63,916 nt of DNA from Bacillota bacterium (GTDB lineage Bacteria; Bacillota; SHA-98; UBA4971), in assembly GCA_024653485.1 (NCBI GenBank), contig JANLFY010000014.1, forward strand, positions 1-63,916. Reading direction: 5' to 3'. The notes under the pieces were generated by a model that saw only the letters and a list, made by a program, of their open reading frames with translations, searched no databases and was not told where the DNA came from. Shown in pieces: positions 1 through 8,895 of this stretch (positions are counted from its first letter, which is position 1; the number at the start of each line of letters is the position of its first letter). Position numbers and translations under genes: made by a program.

Positions 1-256
1 AGATCCCCGATCCCGAAAACCCCCTCTGTGTGCCCTGTCACTGTCGAACCCGGGGCTATGGCTTTCATCGTTTGCCGAACCCTGCCGGCGTTTGGCATTG
101 GCGCGGCAGCTTGCCTTGACTTACCCTGCTCTTGCCCGGTGGTACCCGGGCGCGATGGTGCTCTGGCGAAGGGACCAAATGCCGTCGTCTCGCAAAAAAA
201 GTCACTCTGACGAGGAGGAATTCCCGCGTCGCTATAGAAGAGAGATGTTACCAATG

Positions 257-281
257 TGGGGAAAAGTGGGGAGAAGTGGTG
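257..281 (+). promoter_or_regulatory. MraZ-binding box cluster
   Basis: Three copies of TGGGN-type boxes (TGGGG, TGGGG, TGGTG) start at 257, 267 and 277, each separated by exactly 5 bp, so they repeat once per helical turn. This is the known arrangement of MraZ operator repeats upstream of dcw operons. The cluster runs into the predicted GTG start of mraZ and also provides its SD sequence, so bound MraZ would block both the promoter-proximal DNA and the start region. The boxes are seen in the sequence; autoregulation is inferred from the family. Confidence 0.7.
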
Positions 282-737
282 GAAGCAGCGCCCCCAACCT
301 TCATCGGAACCTATGATCACGCTGTGGATGACAAAGGCCGCCTTGCGATCCCCGCGAGGTTCAGGGACGGCCTCGGGCAGCGTTTTTATGCCACCAAGGG
401 CCTTGACAAATGTCTGTTTCTCTTCCCCGAGATGGAGTGGCGGGCCCAACAGGCTCAGCTCGCATCGCTTCCTCTCACGATGCGCGACGCGAGGGCGTAC
501 AGCAGGTTGTTCTTCGCAGGGGCGTGCGAGTGCGAGCTCGATAGACAAGGGCGCATAAACATCCCTCAGTACCTGCGCGAATACGCTGGGATCACCAAGG
601 ATGTGGTGATCATCGGAGTGATGAGCCGCGTGGAGGTGTGGAGTCGGGAGGTGTGGCTCGAGTACTCCTCCAGGGCGGAGGAATCCTATGAGGAGATAGC
701 CGAGAAGCTGATCTCCGGTGGTGCGGCTCGAGAATGA
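279..737 (+). CDS. mraZ: Transcriptional regulator MraZ
   Basis: MraZ is the DNA-binding, AbrB-like autoregulator of the division and cell wall cluster. The protein shows the first family block FIGTYDHAVDDKGRLAIPAR near its N-terminus and the second copy ACECELDRQGRINIPQYLRE in the middle, as expected for a two-fold MraZ fold. No ATG precedes the conserved block, so a GTG at 279 (or the adjacent GTG at 276) is the likely start. This gives about 152 residues, close to the family's usual 143. The open frame extends further upstream but without family similarity. The stop overlaps the rsmH start by 4 bp (ATGA), so the two are translationally coupled. Confidence 0.9.
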   Translation: MEAAPPTFIGTYDHAVDDKGRLAIPARFRDGLGQRFYATKGLDKCLFLFPEMEWRAQQAQLASLPLTMRDARAYSRLFFAGACECELDRQGRINIPQYLREYAGITKDVVIIGVMSRVEVWSREVWLEYSSRAEESYEEIAEKLISGGAARE

Positions 738-1651
738 ATCCAGAAAGCCTGAAGGAAGCGGACGCGCCTAGACCGTATCATGTCCCGGTCATGAGGGACG
801 AGGTTCTGTGGATGCTGCGACCCAGGCCGAGGGGGACATACGTCGACTGCACGGTGGGCGGCGGAGGCCATGCCGCGGCCGTGCTCGAACACGCAGGGCC
901 GGGCGCATTCCTCGTGGGCATAGACAAGGATCCGGAAGCGATAGAGTGCGCCGGCCGAATGCTGGGGCGTTTCCCAGGAGCATTCAAGCTGGTGCAGGGA
1001 AGCTACGCGGATCTTGCCGTCATCCTTGCGGGTCTCGGGATAACGCGGGTGGATGGGGTCCTCTTTGACCTTGGGGTAGCGAGCCACCAGTTTGACGACG
1101 CAAGGCGGGGCTTCTCGTACATGAGCGACGGCCCCCTCGACATGCGGATGAACCCCGGTGAGGGCCTTTCGGCATACGATCTGGTCAACGGGCTTTCAGC
1201 CGAAGCGCTCGCGAGGATCTTGCGTGAATACGGAGAGGAACGATGGGCGTCTAGGATCGCCCGCTTCATCGTAGACAGGAGGAAGCGCGGTCCCATCACC
1301 ACGACAGCTGAGCTTGTGGACGTGATCAAGCAGGCCATACCCGCAGGGGCCAGGAGATCCGGTCCCCATCCTGCGAAAAGGAGTTTCCAGGCCTTGCGTA
1401 TCGCGGTGAACGACGAACTTCGAAGCCTTTCGCGGGGCCTCGACCAAGCCGTGGATGTCGTGGGGCCGGGAGGAAGGATAGTGGTCATAGCGTTTCACTC
1501 CCTGGAGGACCGCATGGTGAAACGGAAGTTCTCCGAAAGCAGGAACTGCCTTCGCACGATCACGGTACGTGCCCTGACTCCGTGCGACGAGGAGCTCACG
1601 GCAAACCCGCGGTCGCGCAGCGCCAGACTGCGGGCGGCGCAGAGGTTCTAA
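734..1651 (+). CDS. rsmH: 16S rRNA (cytosine(1402)-N4)-methyltransferase RsmH
   Basis: RsmH (MraW) methylates N4 of C1402 in the 16S rRNA decoding centre using S-adenosylmethionine. The 305-residue protein has the N-terminal YHVPVMRDEVL block and the SAM-binding glycine loop VDCTVGGGGHAAAVLE. It also has the acidic GIDKDPEAIE strand end, the long DLGVASHQFDDARRGFSY block and the C-terminal IAFHSLEDRMVKRKF motif. Length is normal for the family. It follows mraZ with a 4-bp overlap and precedes the ftsL-like gene by 23 bp, the standard start of a Firmicutes dcw cluster. Confidence 0.97.
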   Translation: MNPESLKEADAPRPYHVPVMRDEVLWMLRPRPRGTYVDCTVGGGGHAAAVLEHAGPGAFLVGIDKDPEAIECAGRMLGRFPGAFKLVQGSYADLAVILAGLGITRVDGVLFDLGVASHQFDDARRGFSYMSDGPLDMRMNPGEGLSAYDLVNGLSAEALARILREYGEERWASRIARFIVDRRKRGPITTTAELVDVIKQAIPAGARRSGPHPAKRSFQALRIAVNDELRSLSRGLDQAVDVVGPGGRIVVIAFHSLEDRMVKRKFSESRNCLRTITVRALTPCDEELTANPRSRSARLRAAQRF

Positions 1652-1674
1652 GGGCGTTGGAGGGGGAATAGAGT

Positions 1675-2283
1675 ATGGTACTGGCCGAAGCCAGGTCCGC
1701 GGCGCAGCAACGGAGGGACAACGAGAGAAGCGGCGCGAGACCGCGGTCCATCAGGCGGCGGGCCGCAGTCCGGCGTCTTGGCGCTGACGTCGTGGACGGG
1801 GCTCTCGTAACGAAGACGACCTACCCGAGGAAGGCCAACCTGGGAAGGTTCATGATCGCAGCAGCGGTCGTTACGGGGCTTCTCCTCGGCAGTCTCGGCC
1901 TGCGCGCCAAGGTCGTGAAGTGCGGGTACGCGCTCAGCAGGCTGGAGGAGGCACTGGCCTCGGCGCAAACCGAATACGACAGACTGAGCCTCGCCGTCGC
2001 GAACCTCCAATCGCTGGAGAGAGTCGAGGAAGCCGCGAGAGCGCGCCTGGGCATGGTGGATCCCACCTCCGCCGAGTTCGTGGTCCTCGCGCCGGGCGAA
2101 CCTGACCGGACTGCTCCTGCAGGCGCGGAGAACGCTCCTGCGCTTGCGCCGTCCCGGTTGGGGAGAAGCTTCGCCACTCGGGCAGGCGACGCCCTGATAG
2201 GCCTGGTATCTCCCTTCGTTGCACGCTGGTTCTACGACGTGCCTATCCAGGATCACCCGAGGGTGCGAGTGGCGGCAAGATAG
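1675..2283 (+). CDS. ftsL: FtsL-like septum formation protein
   Basis: This small bitopic divisome protein is recognised by layout and position rather than strong sequence similarity. A basic cytoplasmic region of about 55 residues is followed by one transmembrane helix (about 60-80, FMIAAAVVTGLLLGSLGL). Then comes a coiled coil (about 85-125) that ends in the ARLGMVDP-type motif common to FtsL/DivIC proteins. It lies between rsmH and spoVD as ftsL does elsewhere. At 202 residues it is longer than typical FtsL (about 110-120) because of N- and C-terminal extensions. The ATG start has a GGAGGGGG SD 8 bp upstream. FtsL would bridge DivIB, DivIC and the septal transpeptidase. Confidence 0.8.
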   Translation: MVLAEARSAAQQRRDNERSGARPRSIRRRAAVRRLGADVVDGALVTKTTYPRKANLGRFMIAAAVVTGLLLGSLGLRAKVVKCGYALSRLEEALASAQTEYDRLSLAVANLQSLERVEEAARARLGMVDPTSAEFVVLAPGEPDRTAPAGAENAPALAPSRLGRSFATRAGDALIGLVSPFVARWFYDVPIQDHPRVRVAAR

Positions 2284-2433
2284 GACCCGGGCACGCTCTT
2301 CGGGCTCCTGGATGCGGCCAACAGGCCCGACACCGCACGTTGAGAGCGGGGACGAGGTCCGCTCGGTCGGGCTCGTTGGGGAGGCCCGGGCAAGGGAGCA
2401 GGGCGCAGGTCAAGGTAAGGCGAGGTAGGGTCT

Positions 2434-4590
2434 GTGTCAGTGTACTCGGGCGTGACCATCAAGAAGAGGGTAGCCTGGCTTTTTATTATGTGGGGGGCTG
2501 TCAGCCTCCTCCTCACGTTGCGCCTTTCGTGGCTCCAGGTCGTTCAGGGGGACCGTTTCCGCAAGCTTGCTCTCGACCAGCGGCTCTACCCCGTGCCCGT
2601 GGACGCGAGGAGAGGCACGATCCGGGACCGAAACGGGCGCGAGCTCGCGGTGAGCGTGAGCGCCGACTCCATCTACGCCGTTCCCGTGGAGGTGGAGGAC
2701 CCGGCCGGGACTGCGGAGACCCTCGCACGCATCTTGGAACAAGACCCTGTATCCATCCGCAACAAGCTCACACAGAAGTCCGCGACAGTCTGGATAGACC
2801 GCAGGGTGGACCCTGACAAGGCCGCAGCCATTAGGAAGCTCAATCTCCCCGGCATTGGCTTCACCGAGCGAGGACAGAGGTTCTACCCCAAAGATAGGTT
2901 AGCTGCGCACATCCTTGGGATCGCCGGCATCGACAACCAGGGGCTGGAAGGCCTGGAGGTCCAGTACGACTCGCATCTTCGTGGCACGCGTGGCCAGATC
3001 GTCTCGGAGCGCGATGCGACGGGGAAAGAGATCCCTGGGGGCGTGAGCAAGTTCATCCCGCCAGTCGACGGAAACGACCTGTACCTCACCATTGACGAGG
3101 TCATTCAGTACATAGTCGAACGCGAGCTCGATCGCGGGATGACCGAGACCCGGGCAAAGCGCGGCATGATCCTCGCGATGGATCCCAAGAGCGGCGCCGT
3201 GCTGGCGATGGCCGCCCGGCCCACGTACGATCCCAATCGCTACTACGAATACCCTGAGGCGTTCCGGCGGAACATCGTCGTGTCCGACGTTTATGAGCCG
3301 GGGTCGACGTTCAAGATAGTCACGGCCGCGGCGGCCATGGAGGAGGGCCTCGTGAAGCCCTCCGACACGTTCTTCGACCCCGGGTTCATTCGCGTCGAGG
3401 ACCGGTACGTCAGGTGCTGGCTTGCCGGCGGCCACGGAAGCCAGACATTCACCGAGGCAACGGAGAACTCGTGCAACGTCGTCTTCGCCACCCTCGGGAT
3501 GCGTCTGGGCCCGGAGCGGTTCTACAAGTACATTCGGGCGTTTGGATTCGGCAGCCCACTCGGGATCGACTTCCCCGGAGAAGCGAGCGGCCTCCTTCAG
3601 CCGGAGAAGAACGTCGGACTCGTGGAGATAGCCAACATCTCGTTCGGTCAGGGCGTCTCCGTCACTCCGGTGCAGCTGCTCTCCGCTCTCAACGCGATAG
3701 CCAACGGCGGCACCCTGATGAGGCCGCATCTCGCGTCGAGAGTCGTGGCTCCGGACGGCAGTCTCGTCGCAGAGTTTGCGCCCGAGCCCCTTCGTCAAGT
3801 AATCAGCAAGGAGACCGCCAAGGAGCTCTCGCTCATCCTCGAATCCGTGGTGGTCAACGGCTCAGGCTACAGAGCGAGGATACCCGGGTACCGCGTCGCG
3901 GGAAAGACGGGGACCGCGGAGAAGCCCGAGGGGGGAAGGTACGGTGAGAAACGGGTGGCTTCATTCCTCGGGTTCGCGCCCGTGGAGGATCCCAAGATAT
4001 CGGTGCTCGTGGTGTGGGACGAGCCGAACGTGGGGATAAGCTACGGAGGTGTGCTCGCCGCGCCGACGTTCCAGGCGATCGTCCGCGACGCGCTCAGGTA
4101 CATGGAAGTGCCGCCAACGTCGCCGGTGACGGACGGCGATTCAGGTGGAGGGGCGGGAGGAGCGCGCCAATCGGACCTCGTCGCCGTGCCGGACCTTGTG
4201 GGGCGGACTTGTGCTGAGGCCACGAATCTGCTCACATCTAGTTTCGGACTCCAGGCGCGGACGAAGGGGTCTGGCGGCATGGTTCGCGATCAGACGCCGA
4301 GGCCTGGGGCTCGCGTGCCCCGAGGCACCACTGTCGTGCTTTACTTGGAGATGAGTGAACTCTATAATGAAGTGGACGAGGAGGCCGAGGTCCCGAACCT
4401 TGCTGGCAGGACCATGAAAGACGCTGCGCACCTTCTCAGCGCGGTCGGCCTCAGGCTTCAGGCTGAGGGCACAGGAAGCGCCGTGTGGCAGGACCCGAAG
4501 CCGGGAACGCGGATTCCGAGAGGCTCTATAGTGGTCGTGAGGTTTGCGTCGACGCAGGACCGACAAATAGGTAACCCCAGGGAACCTTAG
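2434..4590 (+). CDS. spoVD: Class B penicillin-binding protein with two PASTA domains (FtsI/SpoVD)
   Basis: A monofunctional D,D-transpeptidase that cross-links peptidoglycan at the septum or the spore cortex. A single N-terminal signal anchor (about residues 13-33) leads into the dimerisation domain and then the transpeptidase. The active-site motifs are present: SxxK at S291-K294 (GSTFK), SxN at S346-C347-N348, and KTG at 491-493. Two C-terminal PASTA repeats (about 585-645 and 655-708) follow, as in SpoVD and PBP2b-type proteins. The start is GTG. Only one such gene is present here, so it may serve vegetative division, sporulation or both; I cannot decide from sequence. There is a 150-bp gap upstream without a gene. 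Confidence 0.93.
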   Translation: MSVYSGVTIKKRVAWLFIMWGAVSLLLTLRLSWLQVVQGDRFRKLALDQRLYPVPVDARRGTIRDRNGRELAVSVSADSIYAVPVEVEDPAGTAETLARILEQDPVSIRNKLTQKSATVWIDRRVDPDKAAAIRKLNLPGIGFTERGQRFYPKDRLAAHILGIAGIDNQGLEGLEVQYDSHLRGTRGQIVSERDATGKEIPGGVSKFIPPVDGNDLYLTIDEVIQYIVERELDRGMTETRAKRGMILAMDPKSGAVLAMAARPTYDPNRYYEYPEAFRRNIVVSDVYEPGSTFKIVTAAAAMEEGLVKPSDTFFDPGFIRVEDRYVRCWLAGGHGSQTFTEATENSCNVVFATLGMRLGPERFYKYIRAFGFGSPLGIDFPGEASGLLQPEKNVGLVEIANISFGQGVSVTPVQLLSALNAIANGGTLMRPHLASRVVAPDGSLVAEFAPEPLRQVISKETAKELSLILESVVVNGSGYRARIPGYRVAGKTGTAEKPEGGRYGEKRVASFLGFAPVEDPKISVLVVWDEPNVGISYGGVLAAPTFQAIVRDALRYMEVPPTSPVTDGDSGGGAGGARQSDLVAVPDLVGRTCAEATNLLTSSFGLQARTKGSGGMVRDQTPRPGARVPRGTTVVLYLEMSELYNEVDEEAEVPNLAGRTMKDAAHLLSAVGLRLQAEGTGSAVWQDPKPGTRIPRGSIVVVRFASTQDRQIGNPREP

Positions 4591-4778
4591 TACTGGCATG
4601 TCATAACAGCCAATTGCAGGAGACATAATGGTATTGGCGCAACGGTCACAACCGATGTATGATCGTTCGCAGCCACAACGAGGCCGCGGGCATGGCCTTC
4701 GGGCACGGATGCACGGATGCGCCGAAGATGGGCGCGTCGGTGCGGGCTGCGGTGGCCGTCGGGAGGGCAAGTGAGCAA

Positions 4779-6284
4779 GTGCTGCAATTGAGGGATCTGC
4801 TGAAACAGGTGGGTGTAGAGGCGTCCACGGGCGACATGGGCGTTCTCGTGCGCGGGGTTGCCTATGACTCGCGAGCGGTCGAACCCGGGTACCTGTTCGT
4901 TTGTATTAGGGGCGAGAGACACGACGGCCATGACTTCGCCGAGGAAGCTGTGAGGCGCGGAGCAGTGGCGCTTGTCGTCGAGAAGGATGTGACAGTGGCT
5001 GAAGGCGTGGCGGCCGTCAGGGTGCGGGACTCACGCGAGGCCCTTGCCCGCGTGGCTCAGGCTTTCTACGGCGACCCGTCGCGCTCCATGGTGTGCGTGG
5101 GGGTGACCGGCACCAAGGGAAAGACCACGACGACTCATCTCGTGAAGCACGTGCTTGACGCGTCCGGCAAGTGGTGCGGGATAATCGGAACCATCGGACA
5201 CGTGGTCGGCGATGAGGTGATCGAGTCCAAACACACTACCCCCGAATCCCTCGATGTACAACGCATTCTCGCCGAGATGCGAAAGCGAGGACAGAGAGCT
5301 GCGGCGATGGAGGTGTCATCCCACGCGGTGGTGCAGGGCCGCGTGCTCGGCGTGGATTTCGACATAGGGGTGTTCACGAACATCGGCCACGACCATCTCG
5401 ACTTCCACGGGACGTTTGAGAGCTACTTGGCGGCCAAGACGTCCTTCTTCGAGGCGCTCGACCGCGGGCCTTCGCCGAAGGGGATCACCCGAACAGCCGT
5501 CATCAACCTCGACCAGGCACACGCAAGGCATATCATCTCGAGGACTCGTGCCCACGTGATGACGTATGGCATCTCGAGCGCGGCCGACGTCCGGGCGGAG
5601 GACGTGCGGCTTCTGAAACAAGGGGCGTCGTTCACCGTAAACACTCCCAAGGGTCGGGCGGACGTGCGGCTCAAGTTGAGCGGTGTGTTTAACGTCTACA
5701 ATGCCCTTGCAGCCATTGCGTGCGGCGTGGCTGCGGGCGCCAGCCCCGAAGAGGCGAAGTCCGGGGTTGAGAGCGTGGTCGGAGTGCCGGGTCGCTTTGA
5801 GACGGTGGATGAAGGTCAGCCGTTCGTCGTGATCGTGGACTTCGCCCACACGCCGGACAGCCTCGAGAACGTGCTGAGAGCAGCGCGAGGTCTTGCGATG
5901 GGCGAGATGACGGTGGTGTTCGGATGCGGCGGTGACCGCGACAGAACCAAGAGGCCGATCATGGGAGAGATCGCGGCCAGGCTCGCGAACCACGTGATAA
6001 TAACCTCGGATAACCCGCGGTCGGAGGACCCCGAGTCGATATGCCGGGAGATCGAGGACGGTGTGCTCAGAGTGCGCCGCCCTCTGGAGGGGTACGAGGT
6101 GATCGTCGGCCGTGCGGACGCCATCAGAAGGGCGCTCTTCCGGGCGAAGGAGGGGGATGTGGTCGTCATAGCGGGAAAGGGCCACGAGACGTACCAGATA
6201 TTCCGCGACCGTGCCATCCACTTCGACGACCGCGAGATCGCGAGAGACTGTCTCAGGGAGAGAATGGCGAGTGCCGAGGTTTAG
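4779..6284 (+). CDS. murE: UDP-MurNAc-L-Ala-D-Glu:meso-diaminopimelate ligase MurE
   Basis: MurE is the cytoplasmic Mur ligase that adds the third residue of the stem peptide. The ATP-binding loop GTKGKTTT, the carbamylated-lysine region and the substrate motif DNPR followed by SEDP (D-N-P-R at nucleotides 6009-6020) are present. DNPR is the signature for meso-diaminopimelate rather than lysine specificity. The open frame extends up to an ATG at 4659, but that start lacks an SD. The GTG at 4779 lies after GGGAGG and gives 501 residues, close to characterised MurE proteins. Its 3' end overlaps murF by 14 bp. Confidence 0.93.
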   Translation: MLQLRDLLKQVGVEASTGDMGVLVRGVAYDSRAVEPGYLFVCIRGERHDGHDFAEEAVRRGAVALVVEKDVTVAEGVAAVRVRDSREALARVAQAFYGDPSRSMVCVGVTGTKGKTTTTHLVKHVLDASGKWCGIIGTIGHVVGDEVIESKHTTPESLDVQRILAEMRKRGQRAAAMEVSSHAVVQGRVLGVDFDIGVFTNIGHDHLDFHGTFESYLAAKTSFFEALDRGPSPKGITRTAVINLDQAHARHIISRTRAHVMTYGISSAADVRAEDVRLLKQGASFTVNTPKGRADVRLKLSGVFNVYNALAAIACGVAAGASPEEAKSGVESVVGVPGRFETVDEGQPFVVIVDFAHTPDSLENVLRAARGLAMGEMTVVFGCGGDRDRTKRPIMGEIAARLANHVIITSDNPRSEDPESICREIEDGVLRVRRPLEGYEVIVGRADAIRRALFRAKEGDVVVIAGKGHETYQIFRDRAIHFDDREIARDCLRERMASAEV

Positions 6285-7725
6285 CCTGGAAGAGGTCATA
6301 GTCGCGACAGGCGGACACTTCGAGGCCGCTGACACGACCACGGGACCCGGAGGGCTGGAGGCCACGCAAACGAGGGGTGCCGCCGTGTTCGATGGGGTGA
6401 GCACCGACTCACGCAAGGTCACGGGGGGAGAGCTATTCTTCGCCCTGGTGGGTTCCACTTTCGATGGCCACGACTTCGCTGCCGAGGCGGTCAGGAGAGG
6501 GGCAAAGGGCGTCGTGGCGTCGTCATCCGCTAAGGTCGCAGGACTTGCAAGATCGGTTCCGGTGATTTTCGTCGACGATACGCTCAAAGCCCTTCAGCGG
6601 CTCGCCAGGTATCACAGGTGCCGCCTGGGAATCCCCGTTGTGGCGGTCACGGGAAGCACCGGCAAGACCACGACGAAAGACATGGCCCACAGCATCTTCG
6701 CGGAGCGCATGCGGTCGGCGAGGACCGAGGGCAACTTCAACAACGAAGTTGGTGTACCGTTGACGCTCCTTTCGTTGGAAGCTCGACACGAGATATGCGT
6801 TCTGGAGCTTGGGATGAGAGGGAAGGGACAGATCCGAGAGCTCGCCGAAGTCGCTCGTCCGGACGTGGGAATCGTGACCAACGTGGGGCCCAGTCACATA
6901 GAGCTTCTCGGATCCATCGAAAACGTTGCACTGGCCAAAGCCGAATTGGTTGAGGCTCTAGGGGCTGACGGCACGGCGGTGCTGAACGCGGATTGCGGAC
7001 ACACCGCCGCGATGAGGCGTCGGACCCGCGCGAAAGCAGTGCTCTTCGGGGTCGAGCAAGACTCCGACGTGCGGGCGACCGACATCGAGGTGCTGGGGGA
7101 GGACGGAACGAACTTCACCATGTCGTATGGCCAGAGATCATTCAGGGTCCATGTTCCTCTGCCAGGCGTCCACAACGTGTACAACGCCCTTGCGGCTGGA
7201 GCGGGAGCTCTGGTCATGGGGATGGACTCGTTCGCCGTGGCCGAAGGGCTGTCTCACTTCAAACCGTCCCACGGGCGCTCGGGGGTGCTGGAGAGCGCGC
7301 GCGGTTTCACAGTGATAGACGACACGTACAATGCCAACCCCGCCTCCATGAGGGCTGCCCTGGCCGTTCTGCGAGACGTGGCCGGCGGCAGGAGAAAGAT
7401 CGCTGTTCTAGGCAACATGCTGGAGCTGGGGGAGATCGCCACGGAGGCCCACAGGGAACTCGGACGGGTCGCCGTGGCCCATGGTTGCGACGTGTTGGTG
7501 ACGGTGGGCGACCTTGCACGGCTCGCCGGAGACGAGGCCATGCGGCTCGGCAAGGGAGCGCGCGACGTGATCACGTGCGGCACGGGCGATGAGGCGATCG
7601 CGGCCCTTGAGAGCCTCGCTAGACCAGGCGACGTGATCCTCGTCAAAGGGTCGAGGCTCATGAAGATGGAGCAGATCGTGACCGCACTAATGGGAGGTAA
7701 TGGGGGCGGGTTCCGTGAGTCGTGA
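6271..7725 (+). CDS. murF: UDP-MurNAc-tripeptide:D-alanyl-D-alanine ligase MurF
   Basis: MurF adds D-Ala-D-Ala to UDP-MurNAc-tripeptide in the cytoplasm. The P-loop VTGSTGKTTTKDM is followed by the NNEVGVPLTLL block typical of MurF, the central IDDTYNANPASM motif and the C-terminal VLGNMLELG motif. The GTG at 6271 has an AGGGAG SD and gives 484 residues, a normal length; it starts inside the murE end. The N-terminal domain resembles that of MurE (YDSR-like block, then LFFALVG and GHDF), as in all Mur ligases. The 3' end overlaps the predicted mraY start by 26 bp. Confidence 0.95.
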   Translation: MPRFSLEEVIVATGGHFEAADTTTGPGGLEATQTRGAAVFDGVSTDSRKVTGGELFFALVGSTFDGHDFAAEAVRRGAKGVVASSSAKVAGLARSVPVIFVDDTLKALQRLARYHRCRLGIPVVAVTGSTGKTTTKDMAHSIFAERMRSARTEGNFNNEVGVPLTLLSLEARHEICVLELGMRGKGQIRELAEVARPDVGIVTNVGPSHIELLGSIENVALAKAELVEALGADGTAVLNADCGHTAAMRRRTRAKAVLFGVEQDSDVRATDIEVLGEDGTNFTMSYGQRSFRVHVPLPGVHNVYNALAAGAGALVMGMDSFAVAEGLSHFKPSHGRSGVLESARGFTVIDDTYNANPASMRAALAVLRDVAGGRRKIAVLGNMLELGEIATEAHRELGRVAVAHGCDVLVTVGDLARLAGDEAMRLGKGARDVITCGTGDEAIAALESLARPGDVILVKGSRLMKMEQIVTALMGGNGGGFRES

Positions 7726-8680
7726 GATATACGCGGCCCTTGTGGCACTCGGGACGGTGCTTGCGATAGGACCGACGTCCATAAGGATTCTGCGAAGGAT
7801 GAGGTTCGGCCAATCGGTCAGATCGAACGGCCCGGCGACTCATCTCGCAAAGGCTGGCACGCCGACCATGGGCGGGATAATGATACTCCTGGGAGTTGCC
7901 GTGGCCACCCTCCTCTTTGCTCCGCGGACGTTGGGATCCGCATGGGCCTTGTTCATCACGCTGGGATTCGGAGCCATTGGTCTCGCCGATGATTTCATCA
8001 TAGTGGTGGCCAAGAGGTCCCTGGGACTCAGGGCGAGATACAAGCTGGCAGCCCAGATCGTCCTTGCGGTCCTGCTCGGTCTGTTCGTTGCGTCCAGACC
8101 CGAGCTCGGCACGACGGTGAGCGTTCCCTTCCTTGTCGAGGAGATCGACCTGGGACTCGGATACGTGGCTTTCGCGGCCTTCATCGTCGTGAGCGCCTCA
8201 AACGCGGTGAACCTTACAGACGGCCTCGATGGCCTTGCCTCTGGCACAGTGGCTGTAGCGGCCGTCACGTACGGTGTCGCCGCGATGGACAGAGGGTCCG
8301 CCGACGTCGCGGTTTTTGCTTTCGCCCTCGCTGGCGCGTGCGTCGGGTTCGCCTGGTTCAATTGTCACCCAGCGCAGGTTATCATGGGGGACACAGGGTC
8401 CCTCGCGCTTGGGGCGGCGTTGGGCTGTCTTGCCATACTCACGAAGACAGAGCTCCTCCTCGCTGTCGTAGGCGGCGTTTTCGTTGTGGAGACTCTCTCC
8501 GTTATGATCCAGGTGACGTACTTTCGGCTCACCGGCGGCAGACGCCTGTTCCGGATGAGCCCTCTCCACCATCACTTCGAGTTGATGGGGTGGCAGGAGC
8601 CGAAGGTGGTTACGAGGTTCTGGATACTCGGCCTCGTGTTCGCGGTTCTCGGGATGTTGTGCTTACGGGGTCTGGAGTAG
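7700..8680 (+). CDS. mraY: Phospho-MurNAc-pentapeptide transferase MraY
   Basis: MraY is the integral membrane enzyme that makes lipid I from UDP-MurNAc-pentapeptide and undecaprenyl phosphate. The protein is almost entirely hydrophobic with about ten membrane segments. It carries the conserved GTPTMGG loop, the LADDFIIV aspartates, NLTDGLDGLA, the GDTGSLALG block and the HHHFEL histidine motif near the end. Length is 326 residues. An ATG at 7700 overlaps murF; a GTG at 7715 is an alternative start. No murD follows, although mraY-murD-ftsW is the common order. Confidence 0.96.
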   Translation: MGAGSVSREIYAALVALGTVLAIGPTSIRILRRMRFGQSVRSNGPATHLAKAGTPTMGGIMILLGVAVATLLFAPRTLGSAWALFITLGFGAIGLADDFIIVVAKRSLGLRARYKLAAQIVLAVLLGLFVASRPELGTTVSVPFLVEEIDLGLGYVAFAAFIVVSASNAVNLTDGLDGLASGTVAVAAVTYGVAAMDRGSADVAVFAFALAGACVGFAWFNCHPAQVIMGDTGSLALGAALGCLAILTKTELLLAVVGGVFVVETLSVMIQVTYFRLTGGRRLFRMSPLHHHFELMGWQEPKVVTRFWILGLVFAVLGMLCLRGLE

Positions 8681-8895
8681 CGGAGGGCGGGTGGAGGGCC
8701 TGCGGGGCGGCGAGCGCGACTGCGGCTGTTAGCGTGAGCGCGAGCGCGAGAGCCGCCTACAGCCGGCGCGCCCGCGAGGACGGCTGTCGCGGCGGCGATC
8801 GCAGACGTGGCAGGGTCCTCCGTGCAAGGACGGCGGACGTGGCGCTGACGGGAAGTGACCTCTCCGATCAAGAGAGGAGGGTCGTCGCATCCGCG

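Noticed and set aside
1-256. Upstream non-coding DNA before mraZ, with TTGACT at 116 and TATAGA at 233 as promoter candidates
   Set aside because: Neither hexamer has a partner at acceptable spacing. I see no gene and no convincing promoter there.
686-1087. Many long reverse-strand frames opposite dcw, purine and kam genes
   Set aside because: They mirror codon structure of strongly conserved forward genes, show no domains and are shadow frames of GC-rich coding DNA.
4600-4632. Possible mother-cell (sigma-E/K) promoter before murE: GTCATAAC and CATAAT
   Set aside because: Spacing (16 bp) and the bases after CATA do not fit the sigma-E or sigma-K consensus well enough.
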